Below, piece by piece: positions 1 to 9,654 of a stretch of DNA of 64,000 bases. Within the stretch, counting starts at the first letter, position 1, and each line of letters begins with the position of its first letter. The DNA is from Dyella subtropica. GTDB lineage: Bacteria > Pseudomonadota > Gammaproteobacteria > Xanthomonadales > Rhodanobacteraceae. Under the pieces are notes generated by a model. It ran no database searches, was not told the DNA's origin, and worked only from the letters and a program-made list of their open reading frames with translations. The DNA lies in assembly GCF_026283965.1 (NCBI RefSeq), contig NZ_JAPDPD010000005.1:160030-224029 (forward strand), read 5' to 3'. The translations under genes were made by a program, and so were the position numbers.

Positions 1-431
1 TCGTGCATGGTAGGCCAGCCGAGCGTGGCCGCCTCTTCCGTCAGTCGCTGGCGGATGGTGGTGTCAGCTTCGGGCAGACTGGAAAGGCCTTTCTGCAGCG
101 CGCGGAAATACAGACCTGTGCCGCCGACCAGCAGCGGCACCCTGCCCCGTGCGGTGATGGCCTTCATGGCCGCCCATGCGTCGGCGCGAAAGTCAGCCGC
201 CGAATACGGCTCGGAGGGATCGCGGATGTCGATGAGCGCATGCGGGTAACGCGTCAAGGTCGCCGCGTCGGGCTTGGCCGTGCCGATATCCATGCCGCGG
301 TAGACCAGCGCGGAGTCCACGCTGACCAGCTCTACGGGAAAGCGTTCGCTCAACGCGCAGGCAAGTGCGGTCTTGCCCGAAGCGGTGGGCCCCATGAGAA
401 AGATGGCGAGTGGGCGCTGGTCGGCAGGCAT
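1..431 (-). CDS. miaA: tRNA dimethylallyltransferase MiaA (N-terminal part)
   Basis: This is the first 143 codons of MiaA, which transfers a dimethylallyl group to N6 of A37 in tRNAs reading UNN codons. The start ATG is at 429-431 on the minus strand, and the frame stays open to the left edge, so the C-terminus lies outside the window. Near the N-terminus a P-loop ([10 protein letters not shown]) is followed by the substrate motif [19 protein letters not shown], and later by the [13 protein letters not shown] strand-loop. These are the standard MiaA signatures in order. In most gammaproteobacteria miaA precedes hfq; that side is not visible. No domain is missing in the part seen. Confidence 0.95.
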   Translation of the reverse strand, partial: MPADQRPLAIFLMGPTASGKTALACALSERFPVELVSVDSALVYRGMDIGTAKPDAATLTRYPHALIDIRDPSEPYSAADFRADAWAAMKAITARGRVPLLVGGTGLYFRALQKGLSSLPEADTTIRQRLTEEAATLGWPTMH

Positions 432-661
432 CGCGAAATTGTAGGTGCGTCGACCACTTCGCAGCCAGGAAAAAGCCCGCTCCCTTGCGACGGATGCTCG
501 CCGCGTCGCTGCGCTTGAGGCCGGGCAGCCGCACAAACTTGCGACCATAGTGCGAGGCACCCCATGCGGCAACGCTGCACTGCACGAAGGCGATGAACCG
601 GGCAGCCCCTCTATAATTGCCGTTTCCCCGCCCGCTCTACGGGCCAGCCGATGGATGTCCC

Positions 662-1696
662 ATGTCGCAGACGATGAAAGCCCTGGTCAAGCGCAAGCCC
701 GAACAGGGCATCTGGATGGAAGAAGTGCCCATGCCGGAGGTCGGCCCCAACGAGGTGCTGATCAAGATGGAGAAGACCGCGATCTGCGGCACCGACCTGC
801 ATATCTATAAGTGGGACGAATGGAGCCAGCGCACCATCAAGCCCGGCCTGACCATCGGCCATGAATTCGTCGGCCGCATCGTGGAGATCGGCCCGGGCGT
901 GACCGGCTATAAGATCGGCGACCGCGTATCGGCGGAAGGCCATATCGTGTGCGGCCACTGCCGCAACTGCCGCGCCGGTCGCCAGCATCTGTGCCCGAAC
1001 ACCATTGGTATCGGCGTGAACCGCAACGGCGCATTCGCCGAGTACATGACCATGCCGGCCTCCAACCTGTGGCCGATCCCGGACCAGATTCCGTCCGAGT
1101 TGGCCGCGTTCTTCGACCCGTACGGCAACGCAGCGCATTGCGCGCTGGAGTTCGACCTGATCGGCGAAGACGTTCTCATCACCGGCGCCGGCCCGATCGG
1201 CATCATCGCCGCCGGCATCGCCAAGCATGTAGGCGCGCGCAACGTGGTGGTGACTGACGTCAACGACTACCGCCTCAAGCTCGCTGCCGATATGGGCGCC
1301 ACGCGCGTGGTGAACGTGTCCAACCAATCGCTGAAGGACGTGGTGAAGGACCTGCACATCGAAGGCTTCGACGTAGGCCTGGAGATGAGCGGCAACCCGC
1401 GCGCCTTCAACGACATGCTCGAGTGCATGTACCACGGCGGCAAGATCGCCCTGCTCGGCATCCTGCCCAAGGGCGCCGGCATCGACTGGGACAAGGTGAT
1501 CTTCAAGGGCCTCACCCTGCAAGGCATCTACGGCCGCCGCATGTACGAGACCTGGTACAAGATGACCCAGATGGTGCTCACCGGCTTTCCGCTGCAGAAG
1601 GTGTTGACCCATCAGATTCACATCGACGATTTCCAGAAAGGTTTCGACCTGATGGATGCCGGCCATTGCGGCAAGGTCGTCTGCTCCTGGCTGTGA
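662..1696 (+). CDS. tdh: L-threonine 3-dehydrogenase
   Basis: 344-aa zinc-dependent medium-chain dehydrogenase that oxidises L-threonine to 2-amino-3-ketobutyrate with NAD+. The start at 662 (MSQTMKALV) gives the usual family length; the open frame extends 15 codons further upstream without support. Catalytic zinc site: CGTDLH and GHEFVG. Structural zinc lobe: [15 protein letters not shown]. Rossmann motif: GAGPIGI. It works with Kbl (5627-6826), which normally lies next to it. Here a 3.66-kb envelope gene sits between the two in the same orientation. An inverted repeat at 1716-1748 follows the gene and may stop transcription, so the three genes need not be one operon. Confidence 0.95.
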   Translation: MSQTMKALVKRKPEQGIWMEEVPMPEVGPNEVLIKMEKTAICGTDLHIYKWDEWSQRTIKPGLTIGHEFVGRIVEIGPGVTGYKIGDRVSAEGHIVCGHCRNCRAGRQHLCPNTIGIGVNRNGAFAEYMTMPASNLWPIPDQIPSELAAFFDPYGNAAHCALEFDLIGEDVLITGAGPIGIIAAGIAKHVGARNVVVTDVNDYRLKLAADMGATRVVNVSNQSLKDVVKDLHIEGFDVGLEMSGNPRAFNDMLECMYHGGKIALLGILPKGAGIDWDKVIFKGLTLQGIYGRRMYETWYKMTQMVLTGFPLQKVLTHQIHIDDFQKGFDLMDAGHCGKVVCSWL

Positions 1697-1715
1697 CCGC
1701 GACCTGAAGCGAACG

Positions 1716-1748
1716 ATGACTCCCTCGTCAAATGGCGCAGGGAGTCAT
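1716..1748 (+). terminator. inverted repeat after tdh
   Basis: Arms ATGACTCCCT (1716-1725) and AGGGAGTCAT (1739-1748) are perfectly complementary around a 13-nt loop, 20 bp after the tdh stop. There is no clear T-run, so this is a weak or factor-dependent terminator candidate. Confidence 0.4.
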
Positions 1749-1870
1749 GCAGAAAAGTCTCACGCACGAGTAAACTCGCTCCCGCGACCGGCAAACAGGT
1801 CAAGTTAGGGAGTGTGTGGCTGGTGTAGCCGCATGCCGTCGGGTCGCAACATCGACGGAGCATCACCTGC

Positions 1871-4800
1871 ATGGCAGACACACGTCCCCCGGGCCGTTCC
1901 CGGCTGGCCGCCGGACGCGAACGTGCGCTCAAGGTCTATCGCTCGCATCGCGTACGCAAGGCGCTGCTGATCCTGGCCATGGTGTTGGTGGTTTTCGGCG
2001 TGTTCGGCTTCTTCGCCGCCCCGTCGATCATCAAGGGCCAGGTCGAATCGCGTGCCAGCGCGGCGCTGGGTCGCCCGGTGACCTTGGGCAAGGTGCACCT
2101 CAATCCCTACACGCTCCGGCTGGATGTGGATCAGCTGCACATCGGCGAGCGCGACGGAAAGTCGCCCTTCGTTGACGTCGATCGATTGACCGTCCGCACT
2201 TCGTGGACGTCTTTGTTCCGCCTGGCGCCGGTGCTGGGCGAGCTGGCGCTGCAGCACCCGCAGATCCACATCACGCGAACGGCGGAGCATCAGTTCAACT
2301 TCTCCGACCTGATCGATCGCTTCGCCTCCAAGCCAGCAGAGCCGAACGCACCGCCGGCCCGTTTCGCCATCTCCAACATCAGCGTGCACAACGGCGACAT
2401 CCAGTTCGACGACCAGGTGCTGAAGGCTCATGACCGGATCGAGCAGTTGGAAGTCGGCATACCGTTCATCGCTAATCTGCCCAGCGCGACCGACGTTTTT
2501 GTGCAGCCGCTGCTGGCCATGCGCGTGGATGGCAGCTCCGTGCGTATCGACGGCCAGACCAAGCCGTTCGCGAATACACATGAGTCCACCATCGACTTTC
2601 AGCTCGATCGCTTCGACCTGCCGCGCTATCTGAGCTATGTACCCAAACCGTTGCCGGTAGCGATTCCGCAGGGCCTGCTGAGCGGCAAGCTGGTACTGCA
2701 TTTCGTGCAGACGCAGCCGACACCGCAACTGCAGCTCACGGGCAACCTGCAACTGAACGATTTCACGCTCAACAGCAGTCACGGCGAAGCCATCGCCAAG
2801 CTGACGCAGGGATCGGCTGAGCTCGTTGACGTGCAGCCGCTGATATCGCGTTACCACCTGGGTGCAATGAAGCTGGACGGCGCGCAGGTCTATTACACGC
2901 AAAGCGCCGGGGGCCACAGCAACTTCGACACCTTGACCAGCCCCCCTGCTCCGGGCGAAGCGGAAAAGAAGGCGCCGCCTACGGACCTGCGCATGGCCTC
3001 GATGGCATTGACCAGCAGCGCCATCCACTACACCGACGCCGACCAGAACAAGCTCGACCTCGCCAACCTGCACGGCAACCTGCAAGGCCTGAGCATGCTG
3101 GCTGCGCCTCCGGCCAAGCTCGAACTTGGCGGTCAACTGTTTGGCGGCGACATCAGTGCCAAAGGTTCGCTGGATCTGGCTGCGGCAAAGCTCAGTGCGG
3201 CGCTCGGGCTAAAACAAGTCGACATGGTGCCATTGCAGGCGATGGCAGGCTCGACCATGGCTGCGCGCGCGGCCAAGGGCAAGCTCGATGCCACGGGTCA
3301 GCTGCAGCTCGATTGGGGCAAGACCGTCAACGTGCACCTGGCGCCCGCCCATGCCGCCGTCACCGATTTTGCGTTGGAGCCGCCGGCCAAAGGCCAGAGC
3401 GCACCCGTGGCCTGGGACAAGTTGGAAGCCGACATTACCCAGATCGATCTGGCCAGTCGCCAAGCGCAGCTGGCGAGTCTGGTGGCAACCGGCATGCAGC
3501 TGGACGTGCAACGCAACGCCAACAACACCATCAGCTTGACCACGTTGTTCGCACCACCCAAGGGCGCACCACGCGCAGTCGCCACCAAGGCCGACAGCGG
3601 TCCGGCGTGGCAGTGGAGCATCGGTCATCTTGGCATCGAGAACGGCGCTGTCCGCTTTACGGACCACGCAGTGGGTGGCGACAAGCCTGCGCAGGGCGCT
3701 GTCCAATCGCTCAACGGCGGCATCGAGAACCTCAGCGACAAATTCAACCAGCCGCGCGACCTCAAGCTGGAAGGCAGCATCGGCAAGGGCAGTTTCTCGA
3801 CCGCCGGCAAAGTACAGCTGATGCCCGCAACGGCCGATCTGGATCTGACGACCAAGCAGCTGGACATCGCGACGTTCGCGCCCTACATCAGCGTGCCACT
3901 GAACGTGGTCATCTCCAGCGCCCGCATGAGCAGCAAGGGCAAGCTGCACTACGACGGTCGCGGCGCGCAGCCCAAGATGGCCTATAAGGGTGACGCCTCG
4001 CTTGAGCGAGTGCGCGTGCAGGACAAGCTCACTGGCGACGACTTCATGCGCTGGAGTTCGCTGACCGGCAACAATCTCGACGTGACTTACGGCTCCGGCG
4101 CACCGCGCATGCACGTGGGCAGCCTGGTGCTGAACGCGTTCTACGCCCGCATGATCATCAACGCGAACGGCCGCGTGAACCTGGCCGATGTGGTGGCCAA
4201 GGAAGAGACGGCCCCCGTCTCGGTGACCCGCGCGGACAAGAACGTGCCGGCTGCACCCGAGCCGCAAAAGCCCGCGCCCGCGGCCACCGCGGCCACAACA
4301 CCTGCGACGCCTGCGGCACCCGCCGCGGATGTTCTCATCGGCCAGATCACTCTGGTGAACGGCCAGCTCAACTACACCGACAATTTCATCAAGCCCAATT
4401 ACACCGCCAACCTGACCAAGCTCACCGGCAAGATCGGCGCGTTCGGTACAGCCGAAGGCGGCCCGCCGGCCGACCTGGTGGTCCAGGCCCAGCTGGATGA
4501 CAACTCGCCGGTCGACATCGGCGGCACCATCAATCCGCTGGCACCGGTCGCCTTCCTCGACATCAAGGGCAAGGCAAACGAGGTCGAACTGACCCGGCTC
4601 AGCGCGTATTCCAGCAAATACACCGGCTACCCGATCACCCAGGGCAAGTTGACGGTCGATGTGCACTACTTGCTTGACCAGCGCAAGCTCAACGCCGACA
4701 ACCACATCTTCATCACCCAGCTCACCTTTGGTGATCGCATGGAGAGCCCCGGCATCTCTCACCTGCCAGTGAAGTTGGCGGTGGCCCTGCTCAAGGACAC

Positions 4801-5527
4801 CGAGGGCAATATCGATGTGAATCTGCCGGTTTCGGGCTCACTGGACGACCCGCAGTTCAGCATGGGCGGCCTGATCTGGCGCGCCATAGGCAACCTCATC
4901 GCCAAGGCTGCCACGGCACCGTTCCGACTGCTCGGTGCGGCTTTTGGCGGCGGCAATCACGAAGACCTGGGCTATGTGGAATTCGATCCGGGCTCGGCCG
5001 TGCTGAATGCGGCGGCGAAGGAACGGTTGAGCAAGATCGTCGGCGTACTCAACCAGAAGCAGGCACTGAGCCTGGACATCATCGGCCGTGAGGACCCTTC
5101 CCTGGACGAGAAGGGGCTGCGCCAAGTGACCGTGGACGACATGGTGCGCAAGGAGAAAGCAGTCGACCAATCCGGCAAGAACGCCGATACCTCCGAGGCG
5201 GCATTGGCCGAGTTGTCGATTACCCCGGATGAGTACGATCACTTCCTCGCGCGCGCCTATAAGCACGCCGATATCGACAAGCCGCGCAACGCCATCGGCC
5301 TGAAGAAATCGCTGGAACCGGACGAGATGCGCAGCCTGCTGGAGACGAACGTGAAGGCCGACGACCAGGCCATGCGCGACCTGGCGCAACGTCGCGCTGC
5401 GGCTGTGCAGACCTGGCTCAAGGGGAAGATCGACGACAAACGCGTGTCGTTGAAGGCCCCCAAGCTCACGGCTGAAGGAATCGACGATAAGGGCAAGACG
5501 ACGCGGGTGGATTTCGGATTGCATTGA
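1871..5527 (+). CDS. DUF748 / AsmA-like envelope protein
   Basis: 1218-aa protein. A basic N-terminus is followed by one transmembrane anchor (about residues 29-50, rich in L/V/F), then a very long periplasmic region starting AAPSIIKGQVESRASAALGR, the typical opening of AsmA/DUF748 proteins. A Pro/Ala linker lies near residues 790-820. The C-terminal part has the DUF748 end motif with YVEFDPGSAVL. AsmA-like proteins (TamB, YhdP, YdbH) form grooved beta structures proposed to carry phospholipids between membranes. DUF748 members are less studied, so lipid transport is inference. It lies between tdh and kbl, an unusual place with no known metabolic reason. Confidence 0.85.
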   Translation: MADTRPPGRSRLAAGRERALKVYRSHRVRKALLILAMVLVVFGVFGFFAAPSIIKGQVESRASAALGRPVTLGKVHLNPYTLRLDVDQLHIGERDGKSPFVDVDRLTVRTSWTSLFRLAPVLGELALQHPQIHITRTAEHQFNFSDLIDRFASKPAEPNAPPARFAISNISVHNGDIQFDDQVLKAHDRIEQLEVGIPFIANLPSATDVFVQPLLAMRVDGSSVRIDGQTKPFANTHESTIDFQLDRFDLPRYLSYVPKPLPVAIPQGLLSGKLVLHFVQTQPTPQLQLTGNLQLNDFTLNSSHGEAIAKLTQGSAELVDVQPLISRYHLGAMKLDGAQVYYTQSAGGHSNFDTLTSPPAPGEAEKKAPPTDLRMASMALTSSAIHYTDADQNKLDLANLHGNLQGLSMLAAPPAKLELGGQLFGGDISAKGSLDLAAAKLSAALGLKQVDMVPLQAMAGSTMAARAAKGKLDATGQLQLDWGKTVNVHLAPAHAAVTDFALEPPAKGQSAPVAWDKLEADITQIDLASRQAQLASLVATGMQLDVQRNANNTISLTTLFAPPKGAPRAVATKADSGPAWQWSIGHLGIENGAVRFTDHAVGGDKPAQGAVQSLNGGIENLSDKFNQPRDLKLEGSIGKGSFSTAGKVQLMPATADLDLTTKQLDIATFAPYISVPLNVVISSARMSSKGKLHYDGRGAQPKMAYKGDASLERVRVQDKLTGDDFMRWSSLTGNNLDVTYGSGAPRMHVGSLVLNAFYARMIINANGRVNLADVVAKEETAPVSVTRADKNVPAAPEPQKPAPAATAATTPATPAAPAADVLIGQITLVNGQLNYTDNFIKPNYTANLTKLTGKIGAFGTAEGGPPADLVVQAQLDDNSPVDIGGTINPLAPVAFLDIKGKANEVELTRLSAYSSKYTGYPITQGKLTVDVHYLLDQRKLNADNHIFITQLTFGDRMESPGISHLPVKLAVALLKDTEGNIDVNLPVSGSLDDPQFSMGGLIWRAIGNLIAKAATAPFRLLGAAFGGGNHEDLGYVEFDPGSAVLNAAAKERLSKIVGVLNQKQALSLDIIGREDPSLDEKGLRQVTVDDMVRKEKAVDQSGKNADTSEAALAELSITPDEYDHFLARAYKHADIDKPRNAIGLKKSLEPDEMRSLLETNVKADDQAMRDLAQRRAAAVQTWLKGKIDDKRVSLKAPKLTAEGIDDKGKTTRVDFGLH

Positions 5528-5564
5528 GGGGCGCGCAAGGGCTCACCCCTCCCCCCCCACACCA

Positions 5565-5582
5565 GGCGGTTTTCCAACCGCC
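5565..5582 (+). terminator. small hairpin upstream of kbl
   Basis: GGCGGTT-TTCC-AACCGCC forms a 7-bp perfect stem in the 99-bp gap between the DUF748 gene and kbl. No T-run follows. It could attenuate read-through or mark the 3' end of the DUF748 transcript. Confidence 0.35.
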
Positions 5583-5626
5583 CCCAAAGGCTCACAATCA
5601 GCATCTTTCCCCCAGGGCTGATCTCC

Positions 5627-6826
5627 ATGAGCTACTCCGCCAAGGCACGCTACGCCGCCGAACTCGAATCCATCCGCGAGCAGGGCCTGTTTAAGGCCGA
5701 GCGCATCATCACCTCGCCGCAGTCGGCGGAGATCGAGCTCGAAGGCGGGCGCAAGGTGCTCAACTTCTGCGCCAACAACTACCTTGGCCTGGCCGATCAT
5801 CCCGAGGTGATCCAGGCGGCGAAGGATGCGCTGGACAGTCATGGCTTCGGCATGGCCTCGGTGCGCTTCATCTGCGGCACGCAGGATCTGCACAAGCAAC
5901 TCGAAAAGAAGATCGCCGAGTTCTTCGGCACCGAGGACAGCATCCTCTACGCCGCCTGCTTCGACGCGAACGGTGGCCTCTACGAGCCGCTGCTGGGCGA
6001 AGAGGATGCGGTCATCTCTGATGCGCTCAACCACGCTTCGATCATCGACGGCATCCGCCTGTGCAAGGCCAAGCGCTTCCGCTACGCCAACTGCGATATG
6101 GCGGATCTGGAGAAGCAATTGCAGGATGCCGACGCCGCCGGTGCGCGCACCAAGCTGATCACCTCCGACGGCGCGTTCTCGATGGACGGCTTTATCGCAC
6201 CGCTGGATCAGATCACCGCGCTCGCGAAAAAGTACAACGCGATGGTGCACATCGACGAATGCCATTGCACCGGCTTCCTCGGTGAGCACGGCCGCGGTTC
6301 GGCCGAGGTCAACGGCGTGATGGACAAGATCGACATCTTCACCGGCACGCTGGGCAAAGCTCTGGGCGGCGCACTGGGCGGCTTCACGACGGGTCGCACC
6401 GAGGTGATCGAGATGCTGCGTCAGCGTTCGCGTCCGTACCTGTTCTCCAACTCGTTGCCGCCGCACGTCGTGGCAGCGGCGATCAAGGTGTTCGACATGC
6501 TCGCCAGCGCCGGTGATTTGCGCGAGCGTGTACAGGAGAACACGCGCTACTTCCGCGAACAGATGACCAAGGCCGGCTTCGACATCAAGCCAGGCGTGCA
6601 CCCGATCGTGCCGGTGATGGTGTACGACGCGAAGAAGGCGCAGGCCATGGCGACCGCCCTGCTCGACGAGGGCATCTACGTCACCGGTTTCTTCTACCCC
6701 GTAGTGCCGCAGGGCCAGGCGCGTATCCGTACGCAGATGAGCGCCGCGCATACGCGTGAGCACCTGGATCATGCCATCGCTGCATTCACCAAGGTAGGGC
6801 GTGCGCTGGGTGTGATCGGCGGCTGA
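5627..6826 (+). CDS. kbl: glycine C-acetyltransferase (2-amino-3-ketobutyrate CoA ligase)
   Basis: 399-aa PLP enzyme of the alpha-oxoamine synthase family. It cleaves 2-amino-3-ketobutyrate with CoA into glycine and acetyl-CoA, completing threonine degradation started by Tdh (662-1696). Length matches the family. Visible motifs: [15 protein letters not shown] near the N-terminus, DGAFSMDG, the cofactor aspartate region [13 protein letters not shown], and the PLP lysine in [15 protein letters not shown]. The protein is complete. A single gene separates it from tdh, whereas the two are usually adjacent (kbl-tdh). Confidence 0.96.
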   Translation: MSYSAKARYAAELESIREQGLFKAERIITSPQSAEIELEGGRKVLNFCANNYLGLADHPEVIQAAKDALDSHGFGMASVRFICGTQDLHKQLEKKIAEFFGTEDSILYAACFDANGGLYEPLLGEEDAVISDALNHASIIDGIRLCKAKRFRYANCDMADLEKQLQDADAAGARTKLITSDGAFSMDGFIAPLDQITALAKKYNAMVHIDECHCTGFLGEHGRGSAEVNGVMDKIDIFTGTLGKALGGALGGFTTGRTEVIEMLRQRSRPYLFSNSLPPHVVAAAIKVFDMLASAGDLRERVQENTRYFREQMTKAGFDIKPGVHPIVPVMVYDAKKAQAMATALLDEGIYVTGFFYPVVPQGQARIRTQMSAAHTREHLDHAIAAFTKVGRALGVIGG

Positions 6827-6833
6827 GCAAGGC

Positions 6834-7046
6834 TTATGGCAGGTTGCTGAGTTCGGCTCGGTAGCGCCAGCTATCCGTATTCGAGACCTGTGCCGCGTCG
6901 GCGAAGTCGAGCAACGCGACTTCGTCGTTAGCCAGCAAGTCGACAACCGATCGGTTGAAGCGGTCGTAGCTGGCCCAGTTCTCGCGCGCCACCATCCGCA
7001 TGTATTGCGGTGTGTTGCCGCAGGCGACGAGTCGATACCAGATCAC
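6834..7046 (-). pseudogene. C-terminal fragment of an unrecognised protein
   Basis: The minus-strand frame reads IWYRLVACGNTPQYMRMVAR and continues to a stop (SNLP*), about 70 residues. A stop codon lies directly before the first GTG, and there is no ribosome-binding site, so this looks like the tail of a longer protein whose front is gone. The composition is protein-like (many W, Y, R and acidic residues). It resembles small hypothetical proteins of Xanthomonadales only in style; no family is assigned. The lost part would have occupied the place now taken by the LysR fragment at 7058-7363, which fits a deletion junction. Confidence 0.35.
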
Positions 7047-7057
7047 TTACGGCGAAA

Positions 7058-7363
7058 ACGATTCGTGTCTTCACCACCTGGTTCATCCAAGTGCTTGGCA
7101 GAAGCCTGGGACGGCTCAACACGGTGGCGCATTTCGAGGAATTGGAAGAAGTGCTGGATTGGGTGGCCGCTGACAGGGGCAATTCCATCGTGCCGGCGGC
7201 GTGCGCTGTGGATCACGAGCAGCGAGGCGAAATCGTCGCCATACGCAAGCCGGGCATCACCTGCCAGAACACCATATATGCCGTGCTGGATTCGGAGCGC
7301 TGCCATCCCGCCGTGGAACGCACCTTGGCGGCAGTGAAAACTCGGACGTCTATTTGCGACTGA
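7058..7363 (+). pseudogene. LysR-family regulator, C-terminal remnant
   Basis: The frame from about 7058 encodes roughly 100 residues that look like the end of a LysR substrate-binding domain: VAHFEELEEVLDWVAADRGN followed by SIVPAACAVDH and a closing strand-helix pair ending in AVERTLAAVK. The helix-turn-helix half and most of the effector domain are absent. The tail overlaps the 3' end of the pseudouridine synthase gene (7350-8102, minus strand) by 14 bp. No functional regulator can be made. I regard it as a remnant brought next to the fragment at 6834-7046 by a deletion. Confidence 0.6.
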
Positions 7364-8102
7364 GGCGCGCCACTTCGTCCGGTCGAAGGTGTCGCCATTG
7401 CCCCTTCGCCAGATCGCCCAGCTTGAAGTCGCCGATGGCTACGCGAATCAGCCGTAGCACACCGATATCGTGAGCGGCCAGCAGGCGCCGAATGTGCCGG
7501 TTGCGACCTTCGTCGAGCACGATTTCCAGCCAGGCATTTTTCTCGCCGCTACGCAGTAAGGTCACCTGTTTGGCGGCCAATCGCTCGCCTTCGTCCACGG
7601 TGCTCTGAATCAGGCGAGCTAGCGTGGTCTGGTCCGGAATGGCGTCGATCTGGACGTGATAGGTCTTGTCCACGTGATGTCGCGGCTCGGTCAGGTGTGC
7701 CGCCCACACGCTGTCGTTGCTAAGCAGCAGCAGGCCTTCGCTAGCCTTATCCAGCCGCCCCACTGGGCCCAGCCAGGGCAAACCGGCCTCCGCAAGCAGG
7801 TCATACACCGTATCCCTGCCGCGCTCGTCAGCGGCGCTGACCACGATGCCGCGAGGCTTGTTCAATGCCACGTAGACACGCTGAGCTACACCCACCACCT
7901 CACCGTCCAGCAGGATGCGCTGTTTTGCCGGATCGGCCGGGCGCTCGGGATCGAGCACGACGCGCCCATCCACACTCACCCTGCCCTCGCGCACCGCCTT
8001 CTCGGCCTGGCTGCGCGAGCACACGCCCAGCTTGCTGAGCACGCGGGCGAGACCGTGCCGCGGCGCAGCAGAAGCGGTCGAACGTGGACGGAACGAACTC
8101 AT
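7350..8102 (-). CDS. RsuA-family rRNA pseudouridine synthase
   Basis: 250-aa enzyme isomerising a specific uridine in rRNA. The start at 8102 (MSSFRPRSTASAAPRHGLA) is chosen because it directly precedes the S4 RNA-binding domain (about residues 15-60, RVLSKLGVCSRSQAEKAVRE). The catalytic domain has VALNKPRGIVVS and the active-site motif GRLDKASEGLLLLSND with its aspartate, then the family motif EGRNRHIRRLLAA. S4 plus this length fits RluB/RsuA-type enzymes (23S U2605 or 16S U516); the exact target cannot be settled from sequence alone. It overlaps the LysR remnant tail and is convergent with it. Confidence 0.88.
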   Translation of the reverse strand: MSSFRPRSTASAAPRHGLARVLSKLGVCSRSQAEKAVREGRVSVDGRVVLDPERPADPAKQRILLDGEVVGVAQRVYVALNKPRGIVVSAADERGRDTVYDLLAEAGLPWLGPVGRLDKASEGLLLLSNDSVWAAHLTEPRHHVDKTYHVQIDAIPDQTTLARLIQSTVDEGERLAAKQVTLLRSGEKNAWLEIVLDEGRNRHIRRLLAAHDIGVLRLIRVAIGDFKLGDLAKGQWRHLRPDEVARLSRK

Positions 8103-8174
8103 TCCCAACGGCCTTTCTCGATCCTTATGTTCTACATCGTGCCCGATCTGCGTATCGCAGCGGCAACACAAAAG

Positions 8175-8200
8175 AAAAGCCCGGCTTTCGCCGGGCTTTT
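8175..8200 (-). terminator. rho-independent terminator of ompA copy 1
   Basis: Perfect stem AAAAGCCCGGC / GCCGGGCTTTT with loop TTTC, directly after the stop of the minus-strand OmpA gene (8221). The A/T flanks give a T-run on either strand. The same hairpin occurs after the second copy (9609-9634). Confidence 0.9.
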
Positions 8201-8220
8201 CGGGACGACCTTGCGGTCGA

Positions 8221-9327
8221 TTACTGCTGGACCTGCAGCTCGGTGCGACGGTTGCGGGCTTTGCCGGCTTCCGTGTCGTTGCTATCGATCGGATCGCTCT
8301 TGCCGTGGCCGATCGGACCTTCCAGGCGGCTGGCAGCCACACCGTGGGAGGTCAGGTAGTCGAACACGATCGAAGCGCGACGCTCGGACAGGCTCTGGTT
8401 GTAGGCATCCTTACCGACCGAGTCGGTGTAGCCGGCCACCATGGCCTTGACCTGCGGGTAGCGGTTCAGGGTGTCGACGGCCTGGTCGAGAATGGCGATC
8501 GAGTCGGCGGACGGCTCAGCCAGCGCCTTCTTGATGTCCTTCTCGCCCTTCTTCGGACGGTCGAACTTGAAGTTCACGCCGCGCAGGTCGATGACCACCT
8601 TCGCCACGCAACCATCCGGACCGACGATGGTGCCTTCCGGCAGATCCGGGCACTTGTTGTCGCACAGGTTCACGCCGTTGCGGAACTGCTTGGAGCAGTC
8701 CGGAGCAACCGGGGCGACCGGAGCAACCACTGCCGGGGCAGCGGCGGCCGGCGCGCCGAAGCGCGAGACCACGCTGAAGCCCAGGAACCAATCGCCGTAG
8801 CCGTTCTTCTTCGGCTGGCTCTTGTCGTCCCAGTCGTAGCGGTAACCGGCTTCAGCACGGATGTCCGAGCTGTCGGTGATCGACTTGGACACGCCCGCGC
8901 CCAGCTCGGCAGCCGGTGCCCAGCCGTTGTTGAAGCGGTTCTTGTGGTAGCTGCCCATCACGCCGGCCAGCAGATACGGACGCCATGCGTCCGCCGCGCC
9001 GAAGTAGTAACGAGCGGTCACACCGAAATTGTTGCTCGCCCAGTTGCCGCCACCGATCTTCTTATCGATGTCGCGCTTGGTGCGATCGACGAACAGGTCG
9101 ATCGAGGTATTCGGGGCAATGAAACGACCCACGCCCAGACCGTAGTAAACCTGACGGCTGTTGGTGTTGCGGTCGGTATCGTTGTAGTAACCACCCACGG
9201 TCGGCGCAATGTACCAGCGACCGTCGTAGCTCGGCGTGGTCGCACCGGCAGCGTTGTCCTGCGCGTGAACGGCACCTACGCCGCCCAGGGCCAGGGCGAC
9301 TAGAAAATACAAGCCCTTACGATTCAT
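8221..9327 (-). CDS. OmpA-family outer-membrane protein, copy 1
   Basis: 368-aa outer-membrane protein. The signal peptide (MNRKGLYFLVALALGG, cut after VHAQ) is followed by an eight-strand-type barrel with strand motifs ending in Y/F (GRWYIAPTVGGYY, GVTARYYFG, AEAGYRYDW). Next come an Ala/Pro/Val linker, a short Cys-bearing loop (CDNKCPDLPEGT) and a C-terminal OmpA peptidoglycan-binding domain (GYTDSVGKDAYNQSLSERRA, then ARNRRTEL near the end). A good Shine-Dalgarno GAGGAG lies 7 nt before the ATG. It is near-identical in architecture and much of its sequence to the next gene upstream, so the pair arose by tandem duplication. Confidence 0.93.
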   Translation of the reverse strand: MNRKGLYFLVALALGGVGAVHAQDNAAGATTPSYDGRWYIAPTVGGYYNDTDRNTNSRQVYYGLGVGRFIAPNTSIDLFVDRTKRDIDKKIGGGNWASNNFGVTARYYFGAADAWRPYLLAGVMGSYHKNRFNNGWAPAAELGAGVSKSITDSSDIRAEAGYRYDWDDKSQPKKNGYGDWFLGFSVVSRFGAPAAAAPAVVAPVAPVAPDCSKQFRNGVNLCDNKCPDLPEGTIVGPDGCVAKVVIDLRGVNFKFDRPKKGEKDIKKALAEPSADSIAILDQAVDTLNRYPQVKAMVAGYTDSVGKDAYNQSLSERRASIVFDYLTSHGVAASRLEGPIGHGKSDPIDSNDTEAGKARNRRTELQVQQ

Positions 9328-9608
9328 CAGGTGTCTCCTCGTTTATTGGTTTTCGCGTCCGTTCCACCCCAGACGGAAATCGCGCGTCAGAACTTCAGGG
9401 TTCGACATCCAGGGACTTTCAATGTCCCTTGCTTGGCGTTCCTAACAGCAAGCGGCGCAGAGTGTAGCAAAATCGTTAAGTGATACCCACATCCCTGAAC
9501 ATACATACATGACAGCTTAAGCTTTCGGTGGGTTCTCGTTCAGCCAAACGGGGCCAAAAACGTCGAGACGACACTCGCCAGAAACGACGTAATTCATTGT
9601 CACAAAAG
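9328..9608. other. leader and promoter region of ompA copy 1
   Basis: About 280 bp between the two ompA genes. The first ~49 bp (9328-9376, read on the minus strand as the 5' leader) are nearly identical to 10756-10804 before the second copy, so the leader was duplicated with the gene. The rest is AT-richer and diverged. It must carry the copy-1 promoter because a strong terminator lies after copy 2. No gene is seen. Confidence 0.6.
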
Positions 9609-9634
9609 AAAAGCCCGGCTTTTGCCGGGCTTTT
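9609..9634 (-). terminator. rho-independent terminator of ompA copy 2
   Basis: Stem AAAAGCCCGGC / GCCGGGCTTTT with loop TTTT, just after the stop of the upstream OmpA gene. It is the same stem as at 8175-8200. Confidence 0.9.
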
Positions 9635-9654
9635 CAGGACGACTTTCCAGTCGG

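Noticed and set aside
3209..4762. 517-codon minus-strand frame inside the DUF748 gene, and a similar one at 1805-3136
   Set aside because: Mirror frames of a well-formed coding sequence; low-complexity Val/His/Gly/Arg products and no ribosome site.
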